In this document: piece by piece, positions 24,509 through 33,373 of the stretch
Layout: each line of letters starts with the position of its first letter
Position numbering within the stretch: the stretch's first letter is position 1
NCBI GenBank assembly: GCA_050955025.1
Contig: JBPBQX010000330.1
Coordinates: 1 to 50,232 of the forward strand
From: CAXSEF01 sp050955025
Lineage (GTDB): Bacteria; Pseudomonadota; Alphaproteobacteria; Acetobacterales; Acetobacteraceae
DNA length: 50,232 nucleotides
Direction of reading: 5' to 3'
Program-made: the position numbers and the translations under genes
The notes under the pieces: model-generated
Database searches by the model: none
What the model was told of the DNA's origin: nothing
The model's input: only the letters and a program-made list of their open reading frames with translations

Positions 24509-27500
24509 GTGAACGACGCCCTTGATCGGGCGGCGCACGACGCCGTCGAGCGCGGCCGTGCGGCGCTGCGGGCCGGCGAGCGGACGGAAGCGCTGCGCTG
24601 GCTCGACCGCGCACACCGGCTGGCGCCGGGTGACCGCTCGGTGGCGCTGCTGCTGGCGTCCGCCTTCACCGGGGTCGACGCCCCGCATGGGCGGACACTG
24701 CTCCGCGACCTGGTGGCGGCGGCACCGGACATGCGCGACGCGCGGGTGGCACTGGTTCTCTCGGAACTGGGCCTGGGCGGGGCGGCAGAAGCGGCACGGC
24801 AGCTCGGACGCCTGCTGATGGGCATGGCGCCGCCGCCCGATGCCGGGTTCGCGCGCGTGGCCGGCGCCGTGGCGCGCGCGGCCCGAGCGCCGGGGTGGAT
24901 CGGCGCCGACAGCCGTGGACTCCTGCTGGTCTGCGCGGAGCCTGTCCCGGGCGCCTCGGATGGCAGCAAGTCCCACGGCACGCGTCCTGTCAGGGTCGAG
25001 ATCGCCGTGAACGGCGTGCGGGTCGATGGCATCGTTGCGGACGGCATTGTCCGGAACAGGGCTCTTGCGGCCGGGCGGACGGGTGTGATGACGGCGACCT
25101 GCGGCGGGTTGGCGCTGCTGGGCAGCGGGGTCGATCTCGCGGCGCTGCGGCGCACACGTGGCACGGCCTGGCTGGAGCCGGACGGATCGCTGACGGGGTG
25201 GGCTTGGCTGCCGGGCGACCCGGACCGGGGGCCGTTCCTGGAGGTGCATGGGCAAGGAGCGGCGGGCGCGTCGCGTCCCATACGGCTCCGGGCCGTTGCG
25301 GAACACGGTGGCGGGAACGGTGCGGAGCGACGGCGCGGGTTTCGCGTGACGGCGCAACGCCTTTCCGGGGCCGACACGATCAGGGTCATGGGGCCGGACG
25401 GCCGGGAACTGACCGGCAGCCCGCTCTCCGGCAGGGCTGAGCGACAGGCCGGACAGGCGGCCGCGGCGGCGCTCGGACAGGCGACCAGTGGCCGGGAAGC
25501 GAGCCTGCGTGTCGCGGACAACGCGCCCCCTGCGTCGGTGGATCTGTGGCGACCGCTGCCGGCCGGGCTCGGCATGCCGCCGGAAGGCCGCGCCGCCACG
25601 GCAGGCGGGATCTCGGCGACCGCACGCGCGATCCCGGCGCGCCGTCCGGTCGATGTCGTGATGCCGGTGCACCGGGGCGAGGCGGATTTCACTGCCTGCC
25701 TGGCAACGCTGCTGCGCGACCGTGCGGCGCGGCGGCAACCCGCGGAGCTGCGCATCGTGGTGGTCGACGACGCCTCGCCTGATCCGGCGCTGCGCGGTGC
25801 GGTGGCGGCGGCCGAGGCACGCGGCGACATCGTCCTGCTGCGCCACGCCAACAATCGGGGCTTCCCCGGGGCGGCGAACACCGGGCTGCGCCATGCCCGC
25901 ACGGACGGACCGCGCGACGTCGTGCTGCTCAACCCGGACACCCTGCTGCCGACGGACTGGCTCGGACGGATGGCAGCGGCGGCATACGGCGCAGCCGACG
26001 TGGGCAGCGTCACGCCGATGACCGACGACGGCTCGATCCTGTCCTACGCGGCCGACAACGCCTCCGGGGACGCGGAGGTGCAGGACCTGGCACAGGGCAT
26101 GGCGCGGCTGGACCGGATCGACTCGATGTTCCGGGCGGCCAATGGCGACAGGGTCGTGGCCCTGCCGACCGGGATCGGCTTCTGCATGCTGCTGCGCCAC
26201 GACTGCCTGGCCGAGGTCGGGCTGCTGCGCGAGGACGTGTTCGCGCAGGGCTACGGCGAGGAGAACGACTGGTGCCTGCGCGCCGGCCATCTCGGGTGGC
26301 GCCACGTGGCCGCGACGGGCGTGTTCGTGGCCCATCGTGGCGGGCGCTCGTTCGGGCCGGCGAGGGCCCATCTGATGGCGCGCAACATGGCGCTGCTGAA
26401 CCGGCTGCACCCCGGCTATGACACGCTGGTGGCGCGGTTCGAGGCGGCGGACCCGCTGGCGCCGGCGCGCAGGCGGGTGGACCGGCTGCGCTGGGCGGCG
26501 GGGCGGCGGGCGGGCGCGGTGGTGCTGGTGACGCACGCGCTCGGGGGCGGCGTGGAGCGCCATCTGCGCGAGCGCGTCGCGGCGATCCGCGACGACGGGC
26601 TGCGCGCGGTGGTGCTGCGCCCGGCCGCAGCAGGGCAGGAGCCGGCCGCGGGGACCGACAGGACGGAGGCGGCCAGCCGGGAGAAGGCGTGCGCCGTCTC
26701 GGACGGGGTGGATGGCCGCTTCGCCGACCTGGGTTTCGCGATGCCCACGGAGATGGCGGCGCTGGCGCGCCTGCTCCGGGGCGACGGGGTGCGGCGGGTG
26801 GAGCTGCACCATCTGCTCGGCCATGCGCCGGAGATCTCGGGACTGGCCGAGATGCTGGAGGTGCCGTGCGACGTCGTGGTGCACGACTACGCGGCATGGT
26901 GCCCGCGCGTGTCTCTGTGCGGCGCGAACCGCCGCTATTGCGGCGAGCCTGTCGACCAGCTGACCTGCGAGGATTGCGTCGCCGATCTCGGCAGCCGGCT
27001 CGACGAGCGGATCGGGGTGGCCGCGTTGCGGGCGCGGTCCGGGCGGATGCTGCGCACGGCCCGGCGGGTGGTCGCGCCCTCGGCCGACGCGGCGGAACGC
27101 ATCGCGCGGCAGTTCCCCGGGGTGGCCGCGGTGGTGGCGCCCTGGGAGGACGATGCGCGGCCGCCACACGACCTCGGGCGGGACCGGGGCGGTGCGGCGC
27201 GGGGCAGCGCGGCGGGCGTGCGGATCCTGGTGATGGGAGCGATCGGCGTGGAGAAGGGCTACGACGTGCTGCTGGGCTGCGTGCGCGACGCCGGGCGGCG
27301 CGGCCTGCCGATGGACTTCGTGGTGGCGGGGCACACCATGGACGATGCGCGGCTGATCGAGGCAGGCCCGGTGTTCGTCACCGGCCGCTACGAGGAGCAC
27401 GAGGCCGTCGTGCTGGCGCGCCGGCAGGGCGCGCAGTTCGGCTTCGTGCCCTCGGTATGGCCGGAGACCTGGTGCTACGCGTTGTCGGAGCTGTGGCGGG

Positions 27501-27673
27501 CGGGGCTGGACGTGGCGGCGTTCGCCCTGGGCGCGCAGGCCGAACGCATCCGCAACGCGGGGCACGGCTTGCTGCTGCCGCCAGGGCTGCCGGCGGGCCA
27601 GGTCAATGACGCGCTGCTGCGTGCGGCGCTGGACGCCGGCCGCACGGAGCGTCAGATGGCCGGGGCAGGCTGA
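24509..27673 (+). CDS. Two-domain glycosyltransferase (GT2 + GT4)
   Basis: A 1054-residue enzyme. Residues 1-110 resemble TPR-like helices (ALDRAAHDAVERGRAALRAGERTEALRWLDRA). A divergent middle segment follows. Residues about 378-630 are a GT2 domain: DVVMPVHRGEADF, VVVDDASPDPAL, LLRHANNRGFPGAANTGL, LLNPDTLLPTDW, GYGEENDWCLRA. Residues about 670-1030 are a GT4 domain: LVTHALGGGVERHLRE, HHLLGHAPEI, HDYAAWCPRVSLCG, GAIGVEKGYDVL, PSVWPETWCYALSELW. The start is GTG 24509. An upstream TTG at 24440 lies inside repeat copy E and is rejected. The Shine-Dalgarno is weak, so an internal start cannot be ruled out. It is followed 7 nt later by the ChW-like gene, which is very likely the same transcript. 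It may extend two successive sugars in an exported polymer. Confidence 0.82.
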   Translation: MNDALDRAAHDAVERGRAALRAGERTEALRWLDRAHRLAPGDRSVALLLASAFTGVDAPHGRTLLRDLVAAAPDMRDARVALVLSELGLGGAAEAARQLGRLLMGMAPPPDAGFARVAGAVARAARAPGWIGADSRGLLLVCAEPVPGASDGSKSHGTRPVRVEIAVNGVRVDGIVADGIVRNRALAAGRTGVMTATCGGLALLGSGVDLAALRRTRGTAWLEPDGSLTGWAWLPGDPDRGPFLEVHGQGAAGASRPIRLRAVAEHGGGNGAERRRGFRVTAQRLSGADTIRVMGPDGRELTGSPLSGRAERQAGQAAAAALGQATSGREASLRVADNAPPASVDLWRPLPAGLGMPPEGRAATAGGISATARAIPARRPVDVVMPVHRGEADFTACLATLLRDRAARRQPAELRIVVVDDASPDPALRGAVAAAEARGDIVLLRHANNRGFPGAANTGLRHARTDGPRDVVLLNPDTLLPTDWLGRMAAAAYGAADVGSVTPMTDDGSILSYAADNASGDAEVQDLAQGMARLDRIDSMFRAANGDRVVALPTGIGFCMLLRHDCLAEVGLLREDVFAQGYGEENDWCLRAGHLGWRHVAATGVFVAHRGGRSFGPARAHLMARNMALLNRLHPGYDTLVARFEAADPLAPARRRVDRLRWAAGRRAGAVVLVTHALGGGVERHLRERVAAIRDDGLRAVVLRPAAAGQEPAAGTDRTEAASREKACAVSDGVDGRFADLGFAMPTEMAALARLLRGDGVRRVELHHLLGHAPEISGLAEMLEVPCDVVVHDYAAWCPRVSLCGANRRYCGEPVDQLTCEDCVADLGSRLDERIGVAALRARSGRMLRTARRVVAPSADAAERIARQFPGVAAVVAPWEDDARPPHDLGRDRGGAARGSAAGVRILVMGAIGVEKGYDVLLGCVRDAGRRGLPMDFVVAGHTMDDARLIEAGPVFVTGRYEEHEAVVLARRQGAQFGFVPSVWPETWCYALSELWRAGLDVAAFALGAQAERIRNAGHGLLLPPGLPAGQVNDALLRAALDAGRTERQMAGAG

Positions 27674-27680
27674 GCAGGAC

Positions 27681-28784
27681 ATGAACATGGCACAGGGCGA
27701 GTCGCGGACGCGCGAGACCCGGAACGGCACCTCGCGCCCGGGCGAACCGCCGCACGGCGCTGCGCCCGCGCCTGTCGGGGGCGTGACGGTCCCGGCACAC
27801 CGACGCGACGCGGCGGAGGCCGGGCTGGAGGTGACGGGGCAGTTCCTGGCGTTCGAGACCGGGCTGTATGCCGTCGACGTCGTGTCGGCGCGCTCGGTGG
27901 CCACAGACGTGGGGTTGCGCCTGCCCTGCGTACGAATCCAGCCGCTGCCGGCGTCGGCGGGCGCCGGCCAGGCGTTCGTGTCCGGGGCGGCAGAAGGCGG
28001 TTGGCTCGCCGGGGGAGCCACGGCGTTCGTGCTCGTGGTGGGCGGGCGGACGCGGGTGATGCTGACGGTCTACAAGGCCGCGGGGGGCATGGCACCTCCG
28101 GAACTGCGGGTCCGCCCGCTCGGCGCCGCCATGGGGCTAACTGTCCCGGAAGTGTCGGAGGCACCGGGACCTGACGCGCCGGAGCCGCCGCGCAGGACGG
28201 TGGTCGTGACCCCCGCGGTGCCTGCGGCCGCCACGCCGCCCGTGCAGGCGGCGGACGTGCCACCGGCACAGGTCGCGCACCCGGCGCCCATTCCGGGTGC
28301 GGGGCGTCCCGGCGTCGTGCTGATGGCACACGTGCAGGGCGTGGGCGACGTGTCCGCCGATGCGCAGGGCTGGGCGGGGCGGGCAGGCAGCCGGGCGCCG
28401 GTGGAAGGCTTCTCGGTGGCGGTCGACGGCGTGGACGCGTCGGAGATCGAGTACCAGGCGATCCTCGGCGACCAGTGGAACACGCCCTGGACCAGGGGCG
28501 GCGCGTTCTGCGGCAGCCGCGGGATGGCGCTGCCGATCCTGGGCTTCCGGGTGCGCCTGGTGGGCGCAGCCACGGAGCGTCTCGAATGCCGCTACTGGGG
28601 GGCGTTCGTCGGCAGGGGCGAGGTCGGGCCGCTGGGCAACGGCGCGGCGTGCCAGGCCGGGCAGGCGTTCCTGGAAGCCCTGCGGATCGTGGTCACGCCG
28701 CGCGGGTCAGGGAACGCCCTGCCGGAAGCGTTGCCCGCCGCGGCGGAGGGCATTCGCGCGAAGGCGCCACGCGGCCGGCGGTGA
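27681..28784 (+). CDS. Unrecognised protein with possible ChW-like domain
   Basis: A 367-residue protein without enzyme motifs. The first 40 residues are charged and flexible; residues 45-160 are a beta-rich part. A Pro/Ala/Val-rich linker follows (about 165-210), then a domain resembling the clostridial hydrophobic-W repeat: MAHVQGVGDVSADAQGW, IEYQAILGDQWNTPW, GGAFCGSRGMALPILGFRVRL, CRYWGAFVG, NGAACQAG. Such repeats occur in carbohydrate-binding or adhesin proteins; the match is pattern-level only. ATG 27681 follows GCAGGAC; ATG 27687 is an alternative. It lies 7 nt after the GT2-GT4 gene and probably depends on it, perhaps as a glycan-associated partner. No signal peptide is visible. Confidence 0.6.
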   Translation: MNMAQGESRTRETRNGTSRPGEPPHGAAPAPVGGVTVPAHRRDAAEAGLEVTGQFLAFETGLYAVDVVSARSVATDVGLRLPCVRIQPLPASAGAGQAFVSGAAEGGWLAGGATAFVLVVGGRTRVMLTVYKAAGGMAPPELRVRPLGAAMGLTVPEVSEAPGPDAPEPPRRTVVVTPAVPAAATPPVQAADVPPAQVAHPAPIPGAGRPGVVLMAHVQGVGDVSADAQGWAGRAGSRAPVEGFSVAVDGVDASEIEYQAILGDQWNTPWTRGGAFCGSRGMALPILGFRVRLVGAATERLECRYWGAFVGRGEVGPLGNGAACQAGQAFLEALRIVVTPRGSGNALPEALPAAAEGIRAKAPRGRR

Positions 28785-28815
28785 ACCCGTCGGGGCAGCG
28801 GCGGGCGTGGGACAG

Positions 28816-28867
28816 GAAAGGCCAGAGGCTCTGCCTCTGGACTCCGCCAAAGGCTCGCCTTTGGAAT
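28816..28867 (+). repeat. Palindromic intergenic element, copy F
   Basis: Stems CCAGAGGC/GCCTCTGG at 28822-28840 and CCAAAGGC/GCCTTTGG at 28847-28864, 32 nt after the upstream stop. It sits between the convergent genes ending at 28784 and 28913, where a bidirectional terminator would fit. Arm bases match copy B. Confidence 0.85.
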
Positions 28868-28912
28868 CCGATGTCGAAGGAAGCGGCTTGAGGACCCCGG
28901 TCCTGCCTTGCT

Positions 28913-29776
28913 TCAGAACGTGCCCACGAAGCGGGCCGGGATGCGCCAGAACTCCTCGGCGACAAGGCCGAGGTCGAGTCGGTAGAACTCCGCCCCTCGC
29001 GCGTGCTGCTCGTGCTCGATCCGCTGCAGCCAGTCGCGCAGCGGCGGCTCGGCCGGGTCGAGGGTGACGTCGGTGCGCGACGGCAGGTGCCCGACGCCGT
29101 ACAGGAAATCGTTGATGAACTGCTCGTCGCCGATCGCCTGGTGCTCGTTGACGCCGGGGTGGGCACGGGCCATGGCGCGGGTCTTGGCGAGGCGCTTCAG
29201 GCCGTGCTGCAGGTCATGGCGGCGGAGATGGAAGTTGAACAGCCGGTCGAAGCGTATCTCCGCGTCGGCGCTGTGGAAGCCGGGCTGCCAGCGCACCGGG
29301 CGGCGGATCATCACCGGCTTGCACATCGGGCTGACGAAACGCACCCAGCCGCGCTGCAGGCTGATCGGACGCGACGGGTCGATCTCCGGCTCGAGGCGCG
29401 GCGCATGGTTCACGTCCAGCCCAATGGCCGTGACCACCGGCAGCGTGCAGCGCCCGCAGAACTCCGCGAGGCCGCCGGCCAACAGCGGGTCGGCGACCAG
29501 CAGCTCGTCCACGTCGGTGTGGAACACGACATCGTAGTAGGCCAGCAGGCCGGCGGCGATGTGGCTCACGCAGTCCGCGCGCCTGGTCTCGTCGAGCGGG
29601 GTGCGCGGCATGCGGATGCGCGTCGCCTTGCCGAGCGACTCGGTGCTGCCGTCGTCCGAGCCGTGGTCGATCACGAAGCAGTTCTCCGCGCCGAGCTGAC
29701 GGGCGTAGTGGCGCAGCCAGATCGGCAGGAAATACGCCTCGTTCCAGGTCATCGTCAGGGCGGCGATCCGCACCAT
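28913..29776 (-). CDS. Glycosyltransferase family 2 (Glyco_tranf_2_4-like)
   Basis: A 287-residue sugar transferase of the same subgroup as the gene at 5001. The first strand is IAALTMTWNEAYFLPIWLRHY. Then come CFVIDHGSDDGSTE, VVFHTDVDELLVADP with the D-x-D motif, and a long basic C-terminal part (RLFNFHLRRHDLQHGLKRL). No signal or membrane segment is seen. ATG 29776 is the sole clear start. It converges with the ChW-like gene at 28784, with repeat copy F in between. Context places it in surface glycan synthesis; donor and acceptor are unknown. Confidence 0.85.
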   Translation of the reverse strand: MVRIAALTMTWNEAYFLPIWLRHYARQLGAENCFVIDHGSDDGSTESLGKATRIRMPRTPLDETRRADCVSHIAAGLLAYYDVVFHTDVDELLVADPLLAGGLAEFCGRCTLPVVTAIGLDVNHAPRLEPEIDPSRPISLQRGWVRFVSPMCKPVMIRRPVRWQPGFHSADAEIRFDRLFNFHLRRHDLQHGLKRLAKTRAMARAHPGVNEHQAIGDEQFINDFLYGVGHLPSRTDVTLDPAEPPLRDWLQRIEHEQHARGAEFYRLDLGLVAEEFWRIPARFVGTF

Positions 29777-30123
29777 GCATCCTCCGGTTGCGCGGCAAGC
29801 CTATGCGCTTGGTCGGGGTGCGACAATGGCGGGCGGAGGACACGAAGCAGGCGGCTCGCACGCAAATCCTGGGCGGGCGCACTGGCTTGCGTCGAGACGA
29901 TGGATGCGGTCCGGCAAGGCCGCCCTTGGTGACACGCCGGCAACTGCGTGCGACGCAGTGCGTGTCGGTCCGGGCTGGCGCGCACGCCCGCCCGGACCTG
30001 ACCTGCAGCATGGGTCTGCCACGCCAGCGGCCTGCCGACAGAGTGGCACAACTCCGGGTTGCGGGGAACCTGCGTCGAGGGGCGGTCGTGACATGGGCTG
30101 GGGCTGCACGCCGGGAGGGCGCG
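29777..30123. other. Gene-free stretch with a small hairpin
   Basis: 347 bases, GC-rich, without a convincing gene. A perfect 7-bp stem ACTGCGT/ACGCAGT with a 3-nt loop is at 29943-29959. It is a weak terminator candidate, being too far from either gene end to be sure. Confidence 0.5.
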
Positions 30124-30984
30124 TCAGTCCGGCAGGTGCGCGCTGTCGCCGCCGGTGACGTCGAGCGAGGTTCCCGTGACCATGCGCGCCGCGTCCGACG
30201 CGAGGAACACGTAGGCGGGGGCGACGTCACGCGCCTGGACCCAGGGCACGCCGAGCGGGGTGCTCGCGGACTTGGCCTGCTCGACCTGCTGCTCGAGATC
30301 GCCGTCGGGCACCTTGCCCTTCGCCTCCTTGAGCGCCTGGGCGTAGCGCGAGCGGTGCCGGGTGAGCGGCGTGTCGATCAGGCCGGGCACGACGGCGTTC
30401 ACGGTGATGCCGAACTCGCCCAGCTCCAGCGCCGCGGACTTCATCAGCCCGAGCAGGCCCCATTTGGAGGCCGAGTACGCGCTCCCGTCGCGCATGCCGT
30501 GCCGCCCCTGGGTGGAGGAGGTGACGATGATCCGCCCTGCCCTGCGCCCGGCCATCAGCGGCGCCACCGCGCGCAGCGTGTTGGCCGTGCCGGTCAGGTT
30601 GACGTCAATCTGGTCGTGCCAGTCGGCGTCCTCCATCTCCAGCAGCGGGCGGAATGACTGGATGCCCGCCACTGCGGCGAGCACCGCGATCGGGCCCAGT
30701 TCGCGCTCGGTGCGCGCGCAGGCGGCGCGAAGGGCCGGCAGGTCGCGCAGGTCGGCGGTGAGCGGCAGGAACCGCACCCCTTCCGCCTCGACCATGCGGC
30801 CCGTCGCGGCCAGATCCTCCGGCGTCGGCTGCACGTAGTCCTGCGCCTCGCTGGCACGGCCGGCCAGGTCGAGGCCGGCGACATGCGCGCCTTCCCGGGC
30901 GAAGGCGAGCGCCACCTCGCGACCGATGCCGCGGGCGGCACCGGTCACCAGGACCACCTGGCCGTGGAAGCTCGTGCTGGTCAT
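30124..30984 (-). CDS. SDR family NAD(P)-dependent oxidoreductase
   Basis: A short-chain dehydrogenase of 286 residues. The cofactor motif is TGAARGIG near residues 14-21. The catalytic Ser lies in VTSSTQG, and Tyr and Lys in YSASKWG. NAG is replaced by AVAGIQS after the fourth strand, and the C-terminus GTSLDVTGGDSAH is normal. ATG 30984 has a strong GGAAGGAGG. Between strands 2 and 3 there is an insert (DYVQPTPEDLAATGRMVEAEG) resembling that of the mycofactocin-coupled SDRs and carveol dehydrogenases, unlike short SDRs. No mycofactocin genes are visible, so this is only a similarity. Substrate unknown; no operon partner. Confidence 0.88.
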   Translation of the reverse strand: MTSTSFHGQVVLVTGAARGIGREVALAFAREGAHVAGLDLAGRASEAQDYVQPTPEDLAATGRMVEAEGVRFLPLTADLRDLPALRAACARTERELGPIAVLAAVAGIQSFRPLLEMEDADWHDQIDVNLTGTANTLRAVAPLMAGRRAGRIIVTSSTQGRHGMRDGSAYSASKWGLLGLMKSAALELGEFGITVNAVVPGLIDTPLTRHRSRYAQALKEAKGKVPDGDLEQQVEQAKSASTPLGVPWVQARDVAPAYVFLASDAARMVTGTSLDVTGGDSAHLPD

Positions 30985-31197
30985 GGGCGCTCCTCCTTCC
31001 TGCCGGACCCAGGGACAGGGTCCTGGCCCCGTCCCGTGGGCCCACGGCGGCAGCCCCGGACCGGCGCCCGCTGCGGCTTCAAGCCGCAGACCCGGCGGCA
31101 GTTTCCGCAGACAAGCCGGCGACGAGGTTCGGATGCATGGCTTCGGGCCCTGGCCCTGCTCCAGCAGAGCCCGCCGCAACAGGGCAATTCGCAGTGA

Positions 31198-33216
31198 TCA
31201 GGGCGCGTCGCGGAAGAAGCGGTGGAACCACGAGAGGGTGCGGCGGCGCAGGTCGTCGCGGTCGGCCTCGCGGCGAAAGGCGTGGCCCTCGTCCTTGTAG
31301 ACCACCAGCGTGGTGGGCACGCCCAGCGCCTGCAGCGCGGTGTGGAACTCCTGGCTCTGCGGCAGCGGGCACTCGACGTCGCGGTCGCCGACCCCGAGCA
31401 GGACCGGGGTGGAGACGCCCTGCATGTGGGTCACCGGCGAGGCGCGCAGGTAGGGCTCGGGGTTGTCGTAGACGGAGCCGCCGAAGCTGACCGGGTCCGA
31501 GCCGGCCTGCGGCGCCTCGCCCTCGATCGACAGCCAGTCCGACACGCCGGCCACCGCCACGGCGGCGGCGAAGCGGCGGGTCTGCGTTACCGCCCACATC
31601 GCCATGTAGCCGCCGTAGGAGCCTCCCGTGATGCCGACCTTGTGCTCGTCGACCGGGGTGGCCCGCGCCGCGGCGTCGATGGCGGACAGCACGTCGCGCC
31701 AGTCGCCGCCGCCGATATCGCCGATGCTGGCGGTGGCAAAGGCCTCGCCGCCCCCGAAGCTGCCGCGGTAGTTCGGCTCGATCACCGCCCATCCCTGGTC
31801 GAGCAAGGCACGCAGCGTGCCGCGCGTGGCGGCGAAGACGGGCAGCGCGGCCGCCTGCGGACCGCCATGCACGTCGACGATGAGCGGGCGGGCCGGCGGC
31901 GCCCCGGCCGGGCGCGAGCCCGGAACCGCGGCGTCAGGTGTCAGCAGCCAGCCCTGCACGTCGACGCCGTCGCTGCGCCAGGTGATCGAGCGCGCGGTGC
32001 CGGGCGCGGCCAGGCCCCGGTTGGCGCGGGTGAGCGCGCGCCAGTCGCCGACCGGGCCGGCGACCAGCTCCGGCGGGTCGGCGAAGCTCTGCGACACGGC
32101 GGCGGAGCGGCCCCTGCTGCACGACAGCGACGGGTTCCAGCCGCGGGCGGACAGCACGCGCTCGCCGGACCACAGCGTGCGCGGCGCCCGGCCGGGCGAC
32201 AGCGACGCCACCTCCGTCGCGCCGCCCGCCAGCATCACCGCGGTGAGGCCGTCGCCGCAGCCCCAGTCGATCGCTGTGACGCTGGCGTGCAGGTCCGGGG
32301 TGAGGTCCACAGGCGCGGGAGCCGCGGCCTCGCCGGGTCGCGCCGGATCAGGAAGGGCGAGCAGAAATGCGTCGCCGCCGGTGGAGCCGAAGTCGCTCAT
32401 CCAGCCGCCGACGAAGGCGACGCTGCGTCCGTCGGGGGAGACCGCGGGCGAGGCGAGCTGCTCGCGCGGGCCGGGGGCGAACAGGACGCGCGACGCGCCG
32501 GACGGATCGAACGCCCAGAGCCGGGCGACCCACCACTGGCTGTCGCCGTCCCCCGGCGCCGCGGTGGCCACGAAGCCGCCGTCGGGGCGCCAGTCGAACT
32601 CGTAGACGTAGAGGCCGGGTGGCGAGGCGAGGCGCAGCGTGCCGTGCTCGACCACGGCGATGCGCTGCTCGTCCGGATCCGTGCCGACCTCGCCTTCCAA
32701 TGGGACGCCGGCCTCGGTGGCGCCGGCGCGCTTGTGGGCGTGGGGCGTGGCGAGCACGGCAAGCCGATCGCCGGGACCGTGGCGCAGGCCGGCAAGCGGG
32801 CCGGGGAAGGCGAGCACACGGCGCGAAAGGCCCCCTTCGGCCGGCACGACCTCGATCGTGGTGGCCACGCCGTCCGGCTGCTCCAGCAGGAAGGCGAGCT
32901 CGCGTCCGTCCCTGCTCCAGCTCGGTGAGGAAGGGGTGCAGCCGGGACGGCCGGCGCAGGCCAGCTGGATGGTCACTGCGCCGCCCGCGAGGTCACGGAT
33001 CACCAGCCGCACGGGAGGGCGGGTCTCTCCGGGAAGGTCGTCGGTCTCGATCGAGGCGATGTGCCCGCCGTCCGGAGACAGGACAACGGTGCCGAACATG
33101 TGCAGCGGGCGGCTGGGTGCCGGCACGACCTGCGGCGCGGCAGCAGACGGCACGATGCGTGCGAAGGCCGGAGCGGCCAGCAGAAGGATCGGGACGAGGG
33201 CAGAGGCGAGGCGCAT
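31198..33216 (-). CDS. S9 family (prolyl-oligopeptidase-like) secreted peptidase
   Basis: A 672-residue serine peptidase with an N-terminal signal peptide (MRLASALVPILLLAAPAFA, cleavage after residue 19), so periplasmic or secreted. Residues about 30-400 are a beta-propeller-like region (VVLSPDGGHIASIE, SWSRDGRELAFL, AVSPDGRSVAFVGG). The hydrolase domain follows: oxyanion-side VDVHGGP, catalytic Ser in GGSYGGYMA, Asp in GVGDRDVECPL, and His in DEGHAFRRE. ATG 33216 has CAGGAGA six bases upstream; the frame is open further up without a better start. It resembles acylaminoacyl-peptidase/DPP members that release short peptides. It is next to a second S9 enzyme at 35106 but on the other strand. 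Confidence 0.9.
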   Translation of the reverse strand: MRLASALVPILLLAAPAFARIVPSAAAPQVVPAPSRPLHMFGTVVLSPDGGHIASIETDDLPGETRPPVRLVIRDLAGGAVTIQLACAGRPGCTPSSPSWSRDGRELAFLLEQPDGVATTIEVVPAEGGLSRRVLAFPGPLAGLRHGPGDRLAVLATPHAHKRAGATEAGVPLEGEVGTDPDEQRIAVVEHGTLRLASPPGLYVYEFDWRPDGGFVATAAPGDGDSQWWVARLWAFDPSGASRVLFAPGPREQLASPAVSPDGRSVAFVGGWMSDFGSTGGDAFLLALPDPARPGEAAAPAPVDLTPDLHASVTAIDWGCGDGLTAVMLAGGATEVASLSPGRAPRTLWSGERVLSARGWNPSLSCSRGRSAAVSQSFADPPELVAGPVGDWRALTRANRGLAAPGTARSITWRSDGVDVQGWLLTPDAAVPGSRPAGAPPARPLIVDVHGGPQAAALPVFAATRGTLRALLDQGWAVIEPNYRGSFGGGEAFATASIGDIGGGDWRDVLSAIDAAARATPVDEHKVGITGGSYGGYMAMWAVTQTRRFAAAVAVAGVSDWLSIEGEAPQAGSDPVSFGGSVYDNPEPYLRASPVTHMQGVSTPVLLGVGDRDVECPLPQSQEFHTALQALGVPTTLVVYKDEGHAFRREADRDDLRRRTLSWFHRFFRDAP

Positions 33217-33373
33217 CGGCGGTCTCCTGCGGCATCGTCGGAACGGCCGTGCCACGGTCCTGCGACCCGGCCCAGCGTGTCCGTCGGTGCGACGGCGGGC
33301 TGCGAAGCGTGGGCGCGACGGATCCGGCGGCGTGGAGGAGCGGATTCCTCCGGATCGGGATCGGACCGGGCCG

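Noticed and set aside
469..28867. CRISPR-like array reading of the repeat element
   Set aside because: The copies are kilobases apart and of variable length; they are dispersed intergenic elements, not a spacer array.
29943..29959. Hairpin in the 29777-30123 gap as a terminator
   Set aside because: It is far from both adjacent gene ends and lacks a T-tract; noted only.
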